A stretch of DNA of 64,000 nt from contig NC_063049.1 in the NCBI RefSeq assembly GCF_018812025.1, positions 35,283,447 to 35,347,446 of the forward strand, read 5' to 3'. The stretch comes from Megalobrama amblycephala (taxonomy: Eukaryota; Chordata; Actinopteri; Cypriniformes; Xenocyprididae). The position numbers and the translations under genes are program-made. The first letter of the stretch is position 1; every line of letters begins with the position of its first letter. Shown one piece after another: positions 37,052 to 49,225 of the stretch. The notes under the pieces are model-generated. The model ran no database searches. It was not told where the DNA came from and saw nothing but the letters and a program-made list of their open reading frames with translations.

Positions 37052-38640
37052 AAAACAGAGTTTTGCCATGGCAAGCAACATTCACATTATCTTCAGAAAA
37101 TGTACATTTCTAGTTATAATTACTGTTTGATTTAATAGTCTGGATGTCAGTTATTTGTTTACCTGTCTATTTTGATTTCTCCATTACACTTTGTGCTGTG
37201 TTTGCTGAGATTTATCCTTGCCACTTGCCTCTCTTTGGAAAGCAATTACTGGATTTGTCATTTGTGACCCAATAATAGACTCTGTGTTAATTTGACCCCC
37301 TATTCTATTATCAGTTTCAGTCACTATTTCATTTGTTCCACAGATAAACTTTTTAAATCTCGGACATCTGGGCATCATGATAATTCTGCGGATACACAGT
37401 TTGCATATTCATGGCATTATATTTGCATTAGCTTCTTCCTGAGATTTTATGCTCATAATCTTTCTTTTTTATTTATTCATGTATTTGTAATATGTGTATC
37501 ATTTCTTAATTTAACCAATTATCTGTATTAAATCTGATTTATTTTTTCTTAACACTGCTGTTTATCCTATTAGTTTTCCATGGTGCCATGTGAAACATTT
37601 ATTAAATGTGTAAATAATAAATACATTTTAAAAAATATTATTATGAAAGGCAAAGTGTGTTTTTTGGAAAATTAAATAAAAAAGGTAATTAAGAGAGACC
37701 TATCTTATTAATAAACAACATAATAAATTAATATGAATATGTTTCTTACTATACTTAAACTTTGCTAGGAAAATGAATTTATTTATGCAAGTCAGTTCCT
37801 CCCTGCAGGGTTTAAAGCACACATTATTGTCTTATCACCAGTGATTATGTTTATTCATAATGTGTGTTATAAGGGCTCTTACCCTTATTTCAAAGAATTA
37901 GCAATCAAGCGCATTTTTAATCAGAGGGCACTTGGAACAGCAACCCCTCTGAAGCCAATCAAATATGTTCATAACACTTACCGACACAAAACATACGCCC
38001 ATAATCAACCACATGCTAGCATAGATTACATAAATTAAATAAATACATAGATTACAACCTAAAAAATACATATATATTTTCTTTCAGGTAAAGAAAACTC
38101 AAGGAAAACTAATTACACTGTTGAAGCGATGACAAATAGTCCTGCAGTGGTTGACCAAGTGAATCATGATCATTTGCATACAAATTTTCTCTTCGTTTGA
38201 GTCAGATTATTTGGTAGTACTGAGCGTGTGTTTTGAGTGAAAAGAACCAGCGTGTTTATACAGCGTGACAGATGACGGAGCCCTCCTGGGGACCGGGGTT
38301 ATCAGAACAGCCCACATGAGGAAAGAGGATCATGGCAGCAACTGCGAGAGCATTAGCCGAGTGTAATCCCCCTGTGTGATAGGAGCTCTTACCCTGGCAA
38401 CATCCTGAAGTGCCTGACAAACTCATCCCTGGTGGGAGTCCATGACTTTCCTCCTGCTCCTCTCTGGTCAGTCAACATGAATGTATGATGTGGTTTATAT
38501 AAAAAATTATATTGAAAAACTCTGTTCTCCTTGCCATCTTTGGCTTGCTTGCTAAGGAGTTTAGTAAGGCACTCTTGTTTGTAAAGCTGCTTTGGAACAA
38601 AATATATTATGAATAACACTTTACAAATACATTGAATTGA
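37052..38640. other. No gene seen
   Basis: Unique-looking. Bases 38230-38400 are relatively GC rich and match no repeat here; conserved non-coding DNA is possible but unproven. Confidence 0.4.
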
Positions 38641-38642
38641 AT

Positions 38643-38837
38643 TCTTTCATACTACCAGTCAATTGTTTGGACAATTAACACTTCTATTCAGAAAGCATTG
38701 ATCAAAGGTGGCAGTAATGACATTTATAATGTTATAAAAGATTTTAAATGTTGTTCTTTTGAACATTCTATTAATCAAGAATCCTTTAAAAAAAAAAAAA
38801 AAAAAAAAAAGAATCACCATTTCCACAAAAATATTAA
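38643..38837. repeat. R1 left portion, cut at TTAA
   Basis: Follows the R1 consensus order: ACATTTATAATGTTATAAA, TGTTCTTTTGAACATTC, an A-run at 38788-38810, then TTTCCACAAAAATATTAA. The sequence switches to the K3 element exactly at this TTAA. Confidence 0.6.
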
Positions 38838-39673
38838 AGCTGCAGTCTGTAAGTTTTGGCTCTTTGTCGCCATCTCTGTTTGAGACCTGCAATTGCAGTT
38901 ATTTGCGGAATTATCATCTTTACGCGGGTTGTGCATCAGCACGGCTCCTCAGCGCGGATAAATCTAATGTTTGCTGTCAGTCGCCGCACCATTGTAGATA
39001 CTGTACTTCGGAATCGCAGATTCTATGTCTTGGAAGTATGACCAAAATAAGAATTTTCATTGTCATCTGAACAAGTAAGTAAGATGTCTGCCACTTTTGT
39101 TCTGACCAACTGAGAAAAAAAGCATAAAGCATGCTGCCATCTGTGATTAAACCTAACAATCGCTTAGCTCATATCATGTCAAACTGTGCAAATTATTATT
39201 ATTGTTATACTTAAATTGTTAATGTTAACAACATCAGCATTGTGTGTATTTAGTGTGTATTAGCGTTACCTGTAGATTTCAATTTATGTAGCAGTCCGAA
39301 GTCTTTTGCTTTTGACTACGGGAGAATCTCCAGTTGTCACTAATGATTGTCATTTAGACCTTTCTGGATTACAATCCACCATCAAAATGATAAGTTTAAT
39401 TATTCCAGCTGCTGTGAGAAAAGGCTATAAATTATCTGCCACCTGCAGCAAGTTCACATGCCATATAGCCTACTTGCTGGGACTCCTCCTTTCTGTTTAC
39501 AGACGTGACGTAATGATCCATGGAAATCCACCAGTACCGATAAAATTATTACAAGCTTACCGTTGTGAATCGGGCTAAGGTAAGGAGATAGTTTTGAACA
39601 CTGGCTGGTTATGTATTTGCACAAAAATTTATTTTGGATCATTTTTAACCAAAAAATGTTACGGACTGCAGCT
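38838..39673. mobile_element. TTAA-flanked element, family K3
   Basis: AGCTGCAGTCTGTAAG at the left faces TTACGGACTGCAGCT at the right, with TTAA on both sides (38834-38837 and 39674-39677). The 836-bp interior has no recognisable transposase. Same TTAA-AG design as K1 and K2. Confidence 0.75.
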
Positions 39674-39677
39674 TTAA

Positions 39678-40841
39678 CTGACAAAACATCTTCCAAAAAA
39701 CATTCAGTAGACAAAAACTCAAAATAGTTTTGAATGTTGCCAGTGTCGAAAAATACATATGGTCTAGGACCTTGGTATACCGTTGTAAAGACTGTAAATC
39801 TGTGTAAAATTCTATCCTGACTAAGGTCTATTGTGAATACTTAATGGCTTTTTCCATGCAGTGCTAATATGTTAAAATGGACCTACATATAATACAAATC
39901 TCCAGTACAGTTATTGCAATCATGATCATTTAAAACACACTGGTGAAGACATCAAACAATGACCACCATACTGAGTAGTACAATCATCACCCATAGGCAA
40001 TGACAAGGAGTTCAGAAGTGGACTCTAATCAGTCTAATGACAAGCAGAGAGTCTCATATCTGAACACTAACTTGGTCATTTAGCATTGCAGTCCAGACTG
40101 AGTAGCCTAGAAACGGGCTATTCTCCTTCCAACACAGTGCCAAGTCAGAGCACTCCCTATTTCACAAATGTCACAGCCGAGATAAAAGCACATTTGTGTC
40201 TGAATTTCTTTTATGCATGTTTGAAATATGAGAGCCATCCTCGTAACGGACAAGCTCCTGTCATTATACATCTTTCAAATGGTTCCGGCTCCTGAGCCAT
40301 TTGTCTCCATGAGTGCACGAAGGCTCATCTATTTTAGTTTTTATTTCCTCGTTTCAGCACCACAGGCCGAACTATGGAATTCAAAAGGGCATCATGACCA
40401 TTTCGGGTGTCTAGATGTACAGCCTTGATTAAAGAAAAGAAAGAAATAGATATAGACACCCTTTGTGGAATCTGAGGTATTTTAAAGCATCCTAGAGTTT
40501 TGCTGTAGGAAACAGTTCTGACAGAACTCTTTACATATTCCCTAAGGCTCGTATCTCTCAAGAACTTTTACCCCTGTTAAATTTACAGCAAGAACTGATG
40601 TACTTGCCAAAAAATCATCGTATGTGGTGAAAATGTTTCCAGTCATTAAAGGATGGCATTTTGGTGCTTGAAATGATCCAGTTCTTAACTGAATTTACAG
40701 TATCATTAATTCATTTAATAAGTCAACCTATGCTTCAACTACCTAAATTTGCTTAACAATTGATTTTCCTAAATATTCATGGTTAGTAAAATTTTATATT
40801 TTAAGAAAAAAAAAAAACTATTTAAACAACATTTTACTTTT
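39678..40841. other. No gene seen
   Basis: Unique-looking AT-rich sequence. Open frames are short and without domains. Confidence 0.5.
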
Positions 40842-40965
40842 AAAGTACATCAAAAATTTGGGAACTGTAAGATTTTTTTAATGCTTTTGAACATTAAAAT
40901 CTCTTATGCTCAACAAAGCTGCATTTATTTTTATCAAAAACAGTACAAAAGTGAAATATGTATGC

Positions 40966-41083
40966 AATAAGGTACGAGAGGCTGTGCTGTATCGTGAATA
41001 AGTCACGGCTGAAGGGTGTTGTTTGGATGTGTTGCATATGTTAGACTTATTCACGATACAGCACTAGCCTCTCGTACCTTATT
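40966..41083. repeat. Terminal hairpin of copy 2
   Basis: AATAAGGTACGAGAGGCTG continuing to GTGAATAAGTC (40966-41004) pairs with GACTTATTCACGATACAGC continuing to CGTACCTTATT (41044-41083). The pairing has one bulged or mismatched position, and the loop is about 39 bases. Confidence 0.9.
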
Positions 41084-41355
41084 GTTTTTATAAAACGGTT
41101 ACCACATAATACAAATATTAAAGTCAGAAATATGATTCAATGCAACTTTCATGAAGTAAACTTTTTCTAAAAGCCTTCCTTACACTGGAAAAAATAGTCC
41201 CTGACCGTGAACAGCAACAAAAGTTACATTATTAAGCCATTAGATGGCAGCAAAGACTGTCTTTATGAGTCTGTCAGTCAGTAGCGAAGACTTTTACATT
41301 GAAAAAACTGAATTGTTGTGAACACGGAACAAGACGCAATTGACGGGAAAACACC

Positions 41356-42151
41356 TTAAAGGGTTAGTTCACCCAAAAATGAAAATAATGTCATTTATTA
41401 CTCACCCTCATGCCGTTCCACACCTGTAAGACCTTTGTTAATTTTCGGAACACAAATTAAGATATTTTTGTTGAAATCCGATGGCTCAGTGAGGTCTCCA
41501 TAGCCAGCAATGACATTTCCTCTCTCAAGATCCATTAATGTACTAAAAACATATTTAAATCAGTTCATGTGAGTCCAGTGGTTCAATATTAATATTATAA
41601 AGCGACGAGAATATTTTTAGTGCACCAAAAAAACAAAACAACGACTTATTTAGTGATGGCCGATTTCAAAACACACGTGCTTCAGGAATCTTCGGAATGT
41701 TATGAATCAGCGTGTTGAATCATGATTCGGATCGCGTGTCAAACCGCCAACCTGCTGAAATCACGTGACTTTGGCGCTCCGAAATGCTGATTCGACACGC
41801 TGATTCATTACGCTCCGAAGCTTCCTGAAGCAGTGTTTTGAAATCGGCCATCACTAAATAAGTCATTATTTTGTTTTTTTGGTGCACCAAAAATATTCTC
41901 GTCGCTTTATAATATTAATATTGAACCACTGTACTCACATGAACTGATTTAAATATGTTTTTAGTACCTTTATGGATCTTGAGAGAGGAAATGTCATTGC
42001 TCCCTATGCAGGCCCCACGGAGCCATCGGATTTCAACAAAAATATCTTAATTTGTGTTCCGAAGATTAACGAAGGTCTTACGGGTGTGGAACGGCATGAG
42101 GGTGAGTAATAAATGACAGAATTTTCATTTTTGGGTGAACTAACCCTTTAA
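41356..42151. mobile_element. Large fold-back element, copy B (innermost of the nest)
   Basis: TTAAAGGGTTAGTTCACCC at the left faces GGGTGAACTAACCCTTTAA at the right. The arms pair for roughly 370 bases (for example ATTAATATTATAAAGCGACG / CGTCGCTTTATAATATTAAT). The centre has a GC-rich palindromic core around ATCACGTGAC. It is of the same family as 35991-36854. Confidence 0.85.
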
Positions 42152-42764
42152 CTGTTAAAAGGACAAGATGAAACATCGGACATTTAAACAGATTTTTTTA
42201 AACAGGACTGACCTGAAGGAAAATGCTAAATCTGAATGCAGGTAATAAACTCGCTCACTTGATCTTCCTCTCACAATACTCTTCTACATAATACAATAAG
42301 CTTCAATGAACAATATCGATTGAGAACAAACAGTTTACGTTGCTAAGAGTGGTTGCTAAGGGTGTTGTGTAGTGATACACAGAACTGTTGGGTGAAGCGG
42401 TCATAGCCGTGTTTTATTGTGAATAAAACACAGCTATTGACCAATCAAAATCAAGGACAGGAATTAACTGTTTTATAATACAATTTAAAATATATATATA
42501 TTTTAAATATAATTATTTTAAAAATGTATTTTGTTGCTGTGATGGCAAAGCTTAATTTTCAGCCTCATTACCCCATCTTCAGGGTCACATAATCCTTCAG
42601 AAATCATTCTGATATGTAGCACAAAAAAAATATTTATGCTTTTTTCAGGATTTTTGATATAGTACATTTAAAAAAACAGCATTTATTTGAAATAGAAATC
42701 TTTTGTTGCATTATAAATGCCTTTACTGCCAAAAAAATCTTACTGATCATTTGAATGGTAGTGT

Positions 42765-44859
42765 ATATGGTCTTTTAAGGCAACATGGGCAACAAACATG
42801 TTTTCACTTTATCCATTTTACAATCTTTTTCAGTTTTTCCTTTTATTTATTTATTTATTTATTTACAGCTCAGAGGGAAGCAGGTACAGGACCCAAGGCG
42901 AAACCTTTTTATTGATGATCGTAACCCAAACAATCTACTCAGCCACTGCATGCAACGTGTGGAGCATGGCAAACACCAACTACACATTATACAGATGAAT
43001 TCTTTATGGCTTTGAATACATTAGCTCTGTGCTAATAGTATCATTAGAATGGTTGGAATGCTGCCACCTTGTTATTCAGACATTTGCTCATGGAATGGGT
43101 GACAAATAGACCCTTCGAACAAGCGCATTTTATACTCGTAAGCTGCCACGCACGATGCCGTTGCTCCACCGCTTCGGATGATACTCGAAACCTTGGGCGT
43201 TTTTTTCCTTGTAAATCAATAAAATGGTGCAACTGAGCTTTATAGCAGAAAACAACCGTGGAGGCCAAAAGCGCAGGTACAGCCTCCTTGTGTGCTCTTT
43301 AAGTGTTTTGTTCTTGTAAGACAGGTACCGCAACCCACTGAACACCAGCCTAAACAGATTAAAGTAACGACCATAAATTATAAAGAAGACAGAACATCTA
43401 AAAGTGCTTCAGTGCTTTCCAGCATAAAATGATGTACCTCTATAATGGCATTCCCAATGGATGACACATCAAGAGCCTCAGCAGAAGACGCCAGCTCAGT
43501 TATAATTCAGCCAGGCACTTTACTTACGAAAATTCAAAACATGTTCCATAAAGAAATTCAACTTTTCATGTTCCCTGAATCCCGTTCTTTGGAGAAATGC
43601 ACGTAGCAGTCCTCGCCGGAATAGAAAAATGAGAAATGCAATTTAAAAGAAAAGGAGGAGTGAGACGATGCAGGTATTTCTGAGAATGGGAGTTGTTTAT
43701 GTTCTTGTAATGGGTATTTAATAGACTTTAACCTTGAGCACTAAATGAAAACATTTGAAGATGCTGCACTAAAACACCAAAACCGTATTCAGTGGGGTAT
43801 GTAAGCTCTGTGAAGCTCTTTCTCTGGAACGTACAATATACTGTGCCGTCTTTTGGAAATAATTGAATGGAATTGCAAATTATGCGCTTGTGTGAATGTG
43901 CACAACATCTAGAGACTGAGAGGCAGTGCCCCGTCGTCCATCTTGACAAATGAGATCAAATTGGTCTGCTATAGGAATCATAATTGCGGAGTTTGCATGG
44001 CTCTGCTTGACTCTTTTGCTGCATTTCATTTCTTCCATTAGAAATATTCTCAGAGTGGATGAACCCTGTATAGTGGGTAAGTTTGGACTGACAGCTATTC
44101 TGGCCCAGAAAAGGCATCAGTGAACAGGAATCAGATAGGCCTACTCCAGAGAGGAAGCGCTTTTATGGTAGATCAGGATTCCCAGCCTCCCTCATTTAGC
44201 ACATCCTGTCAGCTAGCAGTAAGAGTGATAGCTTCATTTCATGTTTTAAGGGACAGAGCAGTTTTGGATTGCACATGCTGCTAGCAAGCAAAAAATATAG
44301 GGTGTACTGTAGAGCAAAGCACAAACCAGACACTCTGCAAAAACCAAAACCTTCTCTCGTAAGTCATTTCTGACTCTTGATTTTGCATTTAGAGCTAACC
44401 AGATGCTGTTCTACAAGCTCACGAGACTTAATGCTGGAGTTTTCAGTTATCAGTTCAATTTAAACGTGCAACATTTTTTTGTTTACATTGTGCTGATACT
44501 TGTCTTCGAGCTGCGTGGATGCAGAATCCTGCAAAAACAACCGACATGCAATTGTAAAAATGCAAAATGCACTATTAGCATCCAACCCTTTTTAAGCTCT
44601 CTAAATAATCAACATGATCATTATCAACATGATTTTTTTTTTTTTTTGGAAAAGTCATGTTAAAATGAGTATCAAATATAATTCATCAGGCTTTTAGGAA
44701 TATTTATGTATCTCTCAGTCATTGTAGCTGTTGTATTATGTTTTGCCTCCCAAAAGAGCTTTGATTTTAATATTGAGCATGTAAATATCATCTTACACTG
44801 TTAACTCGAACAGTACTACTTATAAAGATTGAGTACGCTGCAATTAAAGTCTGTTAAAT
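42765..44859. other. No gene seen
   Basis: A TTTA run at 42838-42864 and a T-run near 44632-44647. Otherwise unique-looking. Confidence 0.45.
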
Positions 44860-45850
44860 CACTGAAGCAACTTAAAACAATTACATTTTCTGAACAAGGA
44901 GTTTAGTTTTATTTTTGTGTAGCTCAACATTTTTAAATAAACCCTTATGCTTAAATTATTATTTTTAAGTTTACTGAGCGATATAAAGTGAAGTCATCCA
45001 TGTCACGTCGTTGCCGATGTTACCGACATAACCAACGTTATCAGAAGAGTCCACTCAACATTAAACTGAGTTGCAGCAGATTTCAAGTTCCCAGCATGCT
45101 TTGCTTCACCCTCTGTAAGGGAGAATAAATGTTGAAATTGAGTGTTATTTTGTGTGTTTTTGCTCAAGATTAATACAGGGGAAGATGTGCTATTGTTTTA
45201 TGTTCTGTTATTTTGGTATTTTATGTTTCTGTGATGTTTAATTTTTAGGGAAAGCATTGTGGTGAAGAGAAGTGCCTGTGGTTAGGTCGAGAATAGGCTG
45301 TGAAAATCAATGTTGATTAACAGTTCATGTAAGTGATTAGTGATAGTTTCTTTGACGGTTACATTAACGCATGATGGTCTGCTGTCACTAACTAACACTT
45401 AACTGTAAAGATTAGGTGTTAGTTTATTCAATATTATGATGAAATTGTAATTAGTGAATTTGTGTAGTGTAAAGTATTTTTTTAAAGTTCTACTAAAATA
45501 ATCTTTGAGTTGTTTACTTAAATGTTTTGAGTAATCTGAATTTACTGGGTTTTACAACCACTGCTTCAAAATAATTGAAAATTGAGACGCAGTATGTATG
45601 GTAAGCAATAGTTTTAAGTACAGTAGAGTGAAGTTAAATTTTTTAGTTTGACTTAATTGTTATTTATAATTATTGTTTACTTTAATTTTTTTTTTTTTTT
45701 TTTTTAGGTATTCTGTGTCTACAATAATTTTGAGTATTCTGAACTTATCAGGTTTTACAATGTACTATTCATGCTATTCAACTTGGCCTTATTGGGGTGA
45801 CAACTGGTATTCACAGTATATGCATTTTATTTAAGTAGTCTTTTATACTG
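44860..45850 (+). repeat. F2-related repeat, degraded
   Basis: TTCCCAGCATGCTTTGC at about 45090, GTAAGGGAGAATAAATG and TTCTGAATTTACTGGGTTTT-like phrases link it to 61750-62350. The ends are not clear. Confidence 0.4.
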
Positions 45851-46236
45851 TAAAAATCTAATTTATTTACACTATCAGAATTACATCTACATATTTTTGC
45901 TTAAATTGGACCTAAATAAAAAAGTGTTTTTTCCTCCTTGAGCATGAGTTTCATATTCTCACTATATCATATATGGACCATAAAGAAGATTTTCTTTCTT
46001 TAGATTTTTTCATATTTTGTCTAAAGTTCAATAAACTGTTCAGTTTCATAAAAATAAAAAAAAATTCTAATATTTTATATGTCAGGCTTTATTTTATACC
46101 ATGAACCAAAGTGTTCTGATGTGTACAGATTACTAATATAACCTAATACATTTTTTTTTTTTTTGTATGTATATGGAGCAGGTCACCTCATGGGGGGGTG
46201 CCATATTGAAGTCACATGATTAGCTGAATATTAAGC

Positions 46237-46694
46237 CCAAAGTATACATAACTTTTTTTTTACGTGTACGCAAGAGTCAGCATACAGTGCGCTTGACGCG
46301 AATTCCGTCATCAGAAGAGTACTCACGTACTGTATTTTTGTACACAGGCAGATTTTTGTACTTTGTACGTGCAGGTCGCAAATGCGTATTTAATTTTTTT
46401 GCAGTAATTAGTTTATCCAAAAGATTGCAACCATGGCCTGGGGCCGTCGATTCACATGGTAGTCAAAGAAAAACTGCATAAACAGAACAGACCGGAACTC
46501 ATGCAAGCTACAGCAACATTGGAGGCCTATAAAGACGAGAGACTGTGTGAAGAGGTTAGTACCCTCATTTGTACAACTATAGCATGAAAGAATACAAAGA
46601 TGTTTACATTGGTTGTAACTCGTGGCGCGAGATTGCTCAAAACTGCGCATACGTCGAATGCTTACGCATACAAGTCAAGTGAAGTATACTTTGG
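46237..46694 (+). mobile_element. Non-autonomous element with MADF-domain remnant
   Basis: CCAAAGTATAC at 46237-46247 pairs with GTATACTTTGG at 46684-46694. The interior holds a short broken gene fragment. The ends and the MADF fragment suggest a Harbinger-type element; this is inference. Confidence 0.55.
46513..46664 (+). pseudogene. MADF/Myb-like domain fragment, frameshifted
   Basis: One frame gives EAYKDERLCEEV (46522-46557). After a frame change, the next gives PHLYNYSMKEYKDVYIGCNS then WREIAQNCAY (46563-46651). Y-P-x-L-Y-N, Y-K-D and W-x-E-I-A are the hallmark positions of MADF DNA-binding domains, which occur in the second protein of Harbinger transposons and in host regulators. A few bases are missing between EEV and PHLY, so the frame is broken. 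No flanking exons were found. Confidence 0.6.
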
Positions 46695-46827
46695 AAGGCT
46701 GTGCATTCGAAAGCGAAGTACTGCAGCCTTCATCTCAGGTGAGTCTATACAATTGTAATCTTATTATTCAAAGGTAATATTCATTTCACATTCTCAAACA
46801 ACTCAGATGATCATTCTAAAATTACTA

Positions 46828-47579
46828 TTATAAAATGGATAGTTCCGGCCCTTGATTCGTGTTTGAAGCCGTTGAACTTGTACAATTCCCGAAACATACA
46901 GCTGACTGCATTATTACATAAGTATCGCTGTGCCATTGAATGTGTATGTTGCTGCATCTATCTTAGCAACCACTCTTAGCAACGTAAACGTTGATTTTGT
47001 TCACTGAAGCTTACTGCTTTGTGTAGAAGAGTATTGTGAGAGAGATATCGAGTGACTGAGTGTCTTACCTGGATTCAGATTTAGCATTTTCCTTCAGGCC
47101 AGTCCTATATTCATAATAAAAAATCTTTTGAATGTCTGCTGTGATCTTGTCCTTTTAACATTTAATGGGTTTTCCTGTGCCCTGCTGAACTGACAAAGCA
47201 TTTGTCATTTGCGTCTTGTTCCGTGTTCACAACAATTCAGTTTTTTCAATATAAAAGTCTTTGCGACTGAGTGACTCGTTCATAAAGACAATCCTTGCCG
47301 CCATCTAATGGCGTAATATATGTAAATTCTGTTGTTGTTCACAGTCAGGGACTATTTTTTCCAGCGGAAGGAAGGCTTTTAATGATTTTTCATGAAAGTT
47401 GCGCTGATACATATTTTTTGGCCTTAATATTTGTATTGTGTGGTAACCGTTTTATAAAAGTGATACGCCCCGTAAAACCTTGGTTTACAGTTAATTTATA
47501 ACAGCTCTGTGGCATGCCTAACAATGCCACTTAGCTGTTATAAATTCACTGTAAACCATGGCTTCTTGGGGCTTATTGC
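46828..47579 (+). mobile_element. Hairpin-ended repeat, copy 3 (possible Helitron2-like)
   Basis: Starts TTATAAAATGGATAGTTCC. The interior (TTAGCAACCACTCTTAGCAA, TAGAAGAGTATTGTGAGAGA, GCCGCCATCTAATGGCGTAA) matches copies 1 and 2 in reverse orientation. GGTAACCGTTTTATAAAAG follows at about 47442-47460, then a hairpin of different sequence (47467-47572) and CTTATTGC. Confidence 0.7.
47467..47572. repeat. Terminal hairpin of copy 3
   Basis: GCCCCGTAAAACCTTGG continuing to CTCTGTGGCAT pairs with ATGCCACTTAGCTGTTA continuing to CATGGCTTCTTGGGGC. The arms are about 49 bases with several mismatches and an 8-base loop. It is in the same place as the hairpin of copy 2 but unrelated in sequence. Confidence 0.85.
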
Positions 47580-49100
47580 TTTCTTTCATAGGGGAAATAA
47601 AAACATCTGTTGACATACAATAAGAGTGTAGAACTATAATTTGGTTTGGATGAACTTCGAGTTTCTGACTCTCTTCTGAAACTTTAAAGGAGACGTGAGA
47701 TTTTTGGTCCTTTTTCATAGGTTTTCAACACAAAACCATACAGTACATACATACATAACCTCAGAAAAGTCTGTTTTCTTTCCATTTCATCTCAGTGTTG
47801 TCTAGAAGACACAACTGAGAAATTAAATGGAACTCATTTGAGATTTTTCATGGGTAATGTTCCAAGCACAACCAAAAGCCTGAGGAAACTGTTGATCTAA
47901 TGTTTTCTGATTCTGTTTTTCTTCCAAAATGTCATCTTGAAAGTCCCGAAAAATCCTCTGACGCTCATTTTCTTCTCACCCTCCCTCACCCCATAAAGGT
48001 TATCATAACTGTGACACTAAAGTTCAGAGATACCAGATGATGATAAATTTCAGAATATTCACAATCAGATTCATTGCTCATCCACAGGAGGACAAGTCTG
48101 ATAACATTATCATGAATGAAGGAAGACCAAAAGAAAAAAAGGCCATTGTTTGGCAGAAATAGGGAGGGAAAGTAGGTAGGGAAATTAAGCAACCTTCCTC
48201 TGTGAGGGGGAAGAATTCAGCCATTTTGAGCACACTATAGAAGACAAATACCAAACTGAAAATTTCACTGTTTTGTGTACAACAGAAACATAAAGTTCTC
48301 CCTCCAAATATGTCTCGATATGCATCTAACAGGTAGGTGTATTACTCAGCGTGCAAGATGTGTAGCTCAATGACCACCACACATACAAACAATTCATACT
48401 AACTGTCAAACCCTGAAGATTACTCACACCAGTGAGAGTGATGCTATCCAATAAACATTTATCAAGGCTGTGCTTGGGTTGGAGTATTATCTCACACAGA
48501 TCTTATATTTGATCAAATCATCCATCCCAGCCTTCCCCTGAGTAACAGAATTTGCTCAGCAATATTTTCCAATTGATTGCATTTACCTTGGCAAAAGGCG
48601 ATATGATTCACGGAAACACGTTTAGCATTGATTTTACATCACTTCAGTCATCCAATTGTAATGTAAATAGACTAACCACTCATAGCAAACAGAATGACAA
48701 TGGGAGACCACAGATTGTGAGATATTCAGAGCAGATAAATTATTTTTGGTCTTTCCAAATACTAAATTGAGTCAATTGCTCATTACTTCCTCAGTGGCTT
48801 TACCTAAATAACATAATTATTGTTGCTTGTTGGTACATTGTTTTACTTCTTTCAGTGGCCGCTGAGCTGTGGTTTCCCTGCAGGGGAGGCTGTAATTCAT
48901 TGCAGGTGAGGCATGATGTTATTGCCACAGGATAAAGAAAGCAAAGACTAGATCTATGACATGAATGAAAGATGTTTGGATAGCTACTTGTATGTCTCAG
49001 CAGACAAACAACAAACTGAAATGCTATTTTTAACATAATTCTGTTTACAGGCAAAATCCAGCAGTCTCTGCATTGAACTAGTGAATAGCATGCAGAAACT
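47580..49100. other. No gene seen
   Basis: Unique-looking sequence. Short open frames lack domains. Confidence 0.5.
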
Positions 49101-49109
49101 TAGGAAGGG

Positions 49110-49200
49110 TATATATATAACATGGTCAGCAACAATATGCGCTGAACAATATTCAGGCTGGTGGTATAATGGTGTGGGGGATAACAAATATATAACAAAC
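49110..49200. pseudogene. Scrap of Tc1/mariner transposase sequence
   Basis: ACATGGTCAGCAACAATA, then TTCAGGCTGGTGGTATAATG and GTGTGGGGGATA. The second phrase is the same stretch as 49800-49835 in the adjacent Tc1/mariner copy, and the first is its opposite strand, so this is a rearranged piece of the same family. Confidence 0.55.
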
Positions 49201-49225
49201 CTGATATATATTTTAAATATCTATT

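Larger units (their letters stand above)
40966..42479 (-). mobile_element. Hairpin-ended repeat, copy 2 (possible Helitron2-like), with nested fold-back
   Basis: A 39-bp-arm hairpin at 40966-41083 is followed by TTTTATAAAACGGTTACC. The far end is GGAATTAACTGTTTTATAA at about 42461-42479. The boundaries are fixed by the R1 host. The interior matches copies 1 and 3 (GGCAGCAAAGACTGTCTTTA, TCTTCTACATAATACA). No target duplication longer than 1-2 bases is seen. The net element without the inner insert is about 718 bp. Confidence 0.7.
40842..42764. mobile_element. R1 element split by a hairpin repeat (outermost of a three-level nest)
   Basis: The left part (40842-40965) has AAAATTTGGGAACTGTAAG, TCTTATGCTCAACAAAGCTG and GTGAAATATG. 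The right part (42480-42764) resumes with ATACAATTTAAAATAT, GTGATGGCAAAGCTTAATTT and TTTGAATGGTAGTGTA. The two parts join in the order seen in uninterrupted R1 copies (compare 19960-19990, where the same junction phrase is continuous on the other strand). Confidence 0.75.
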
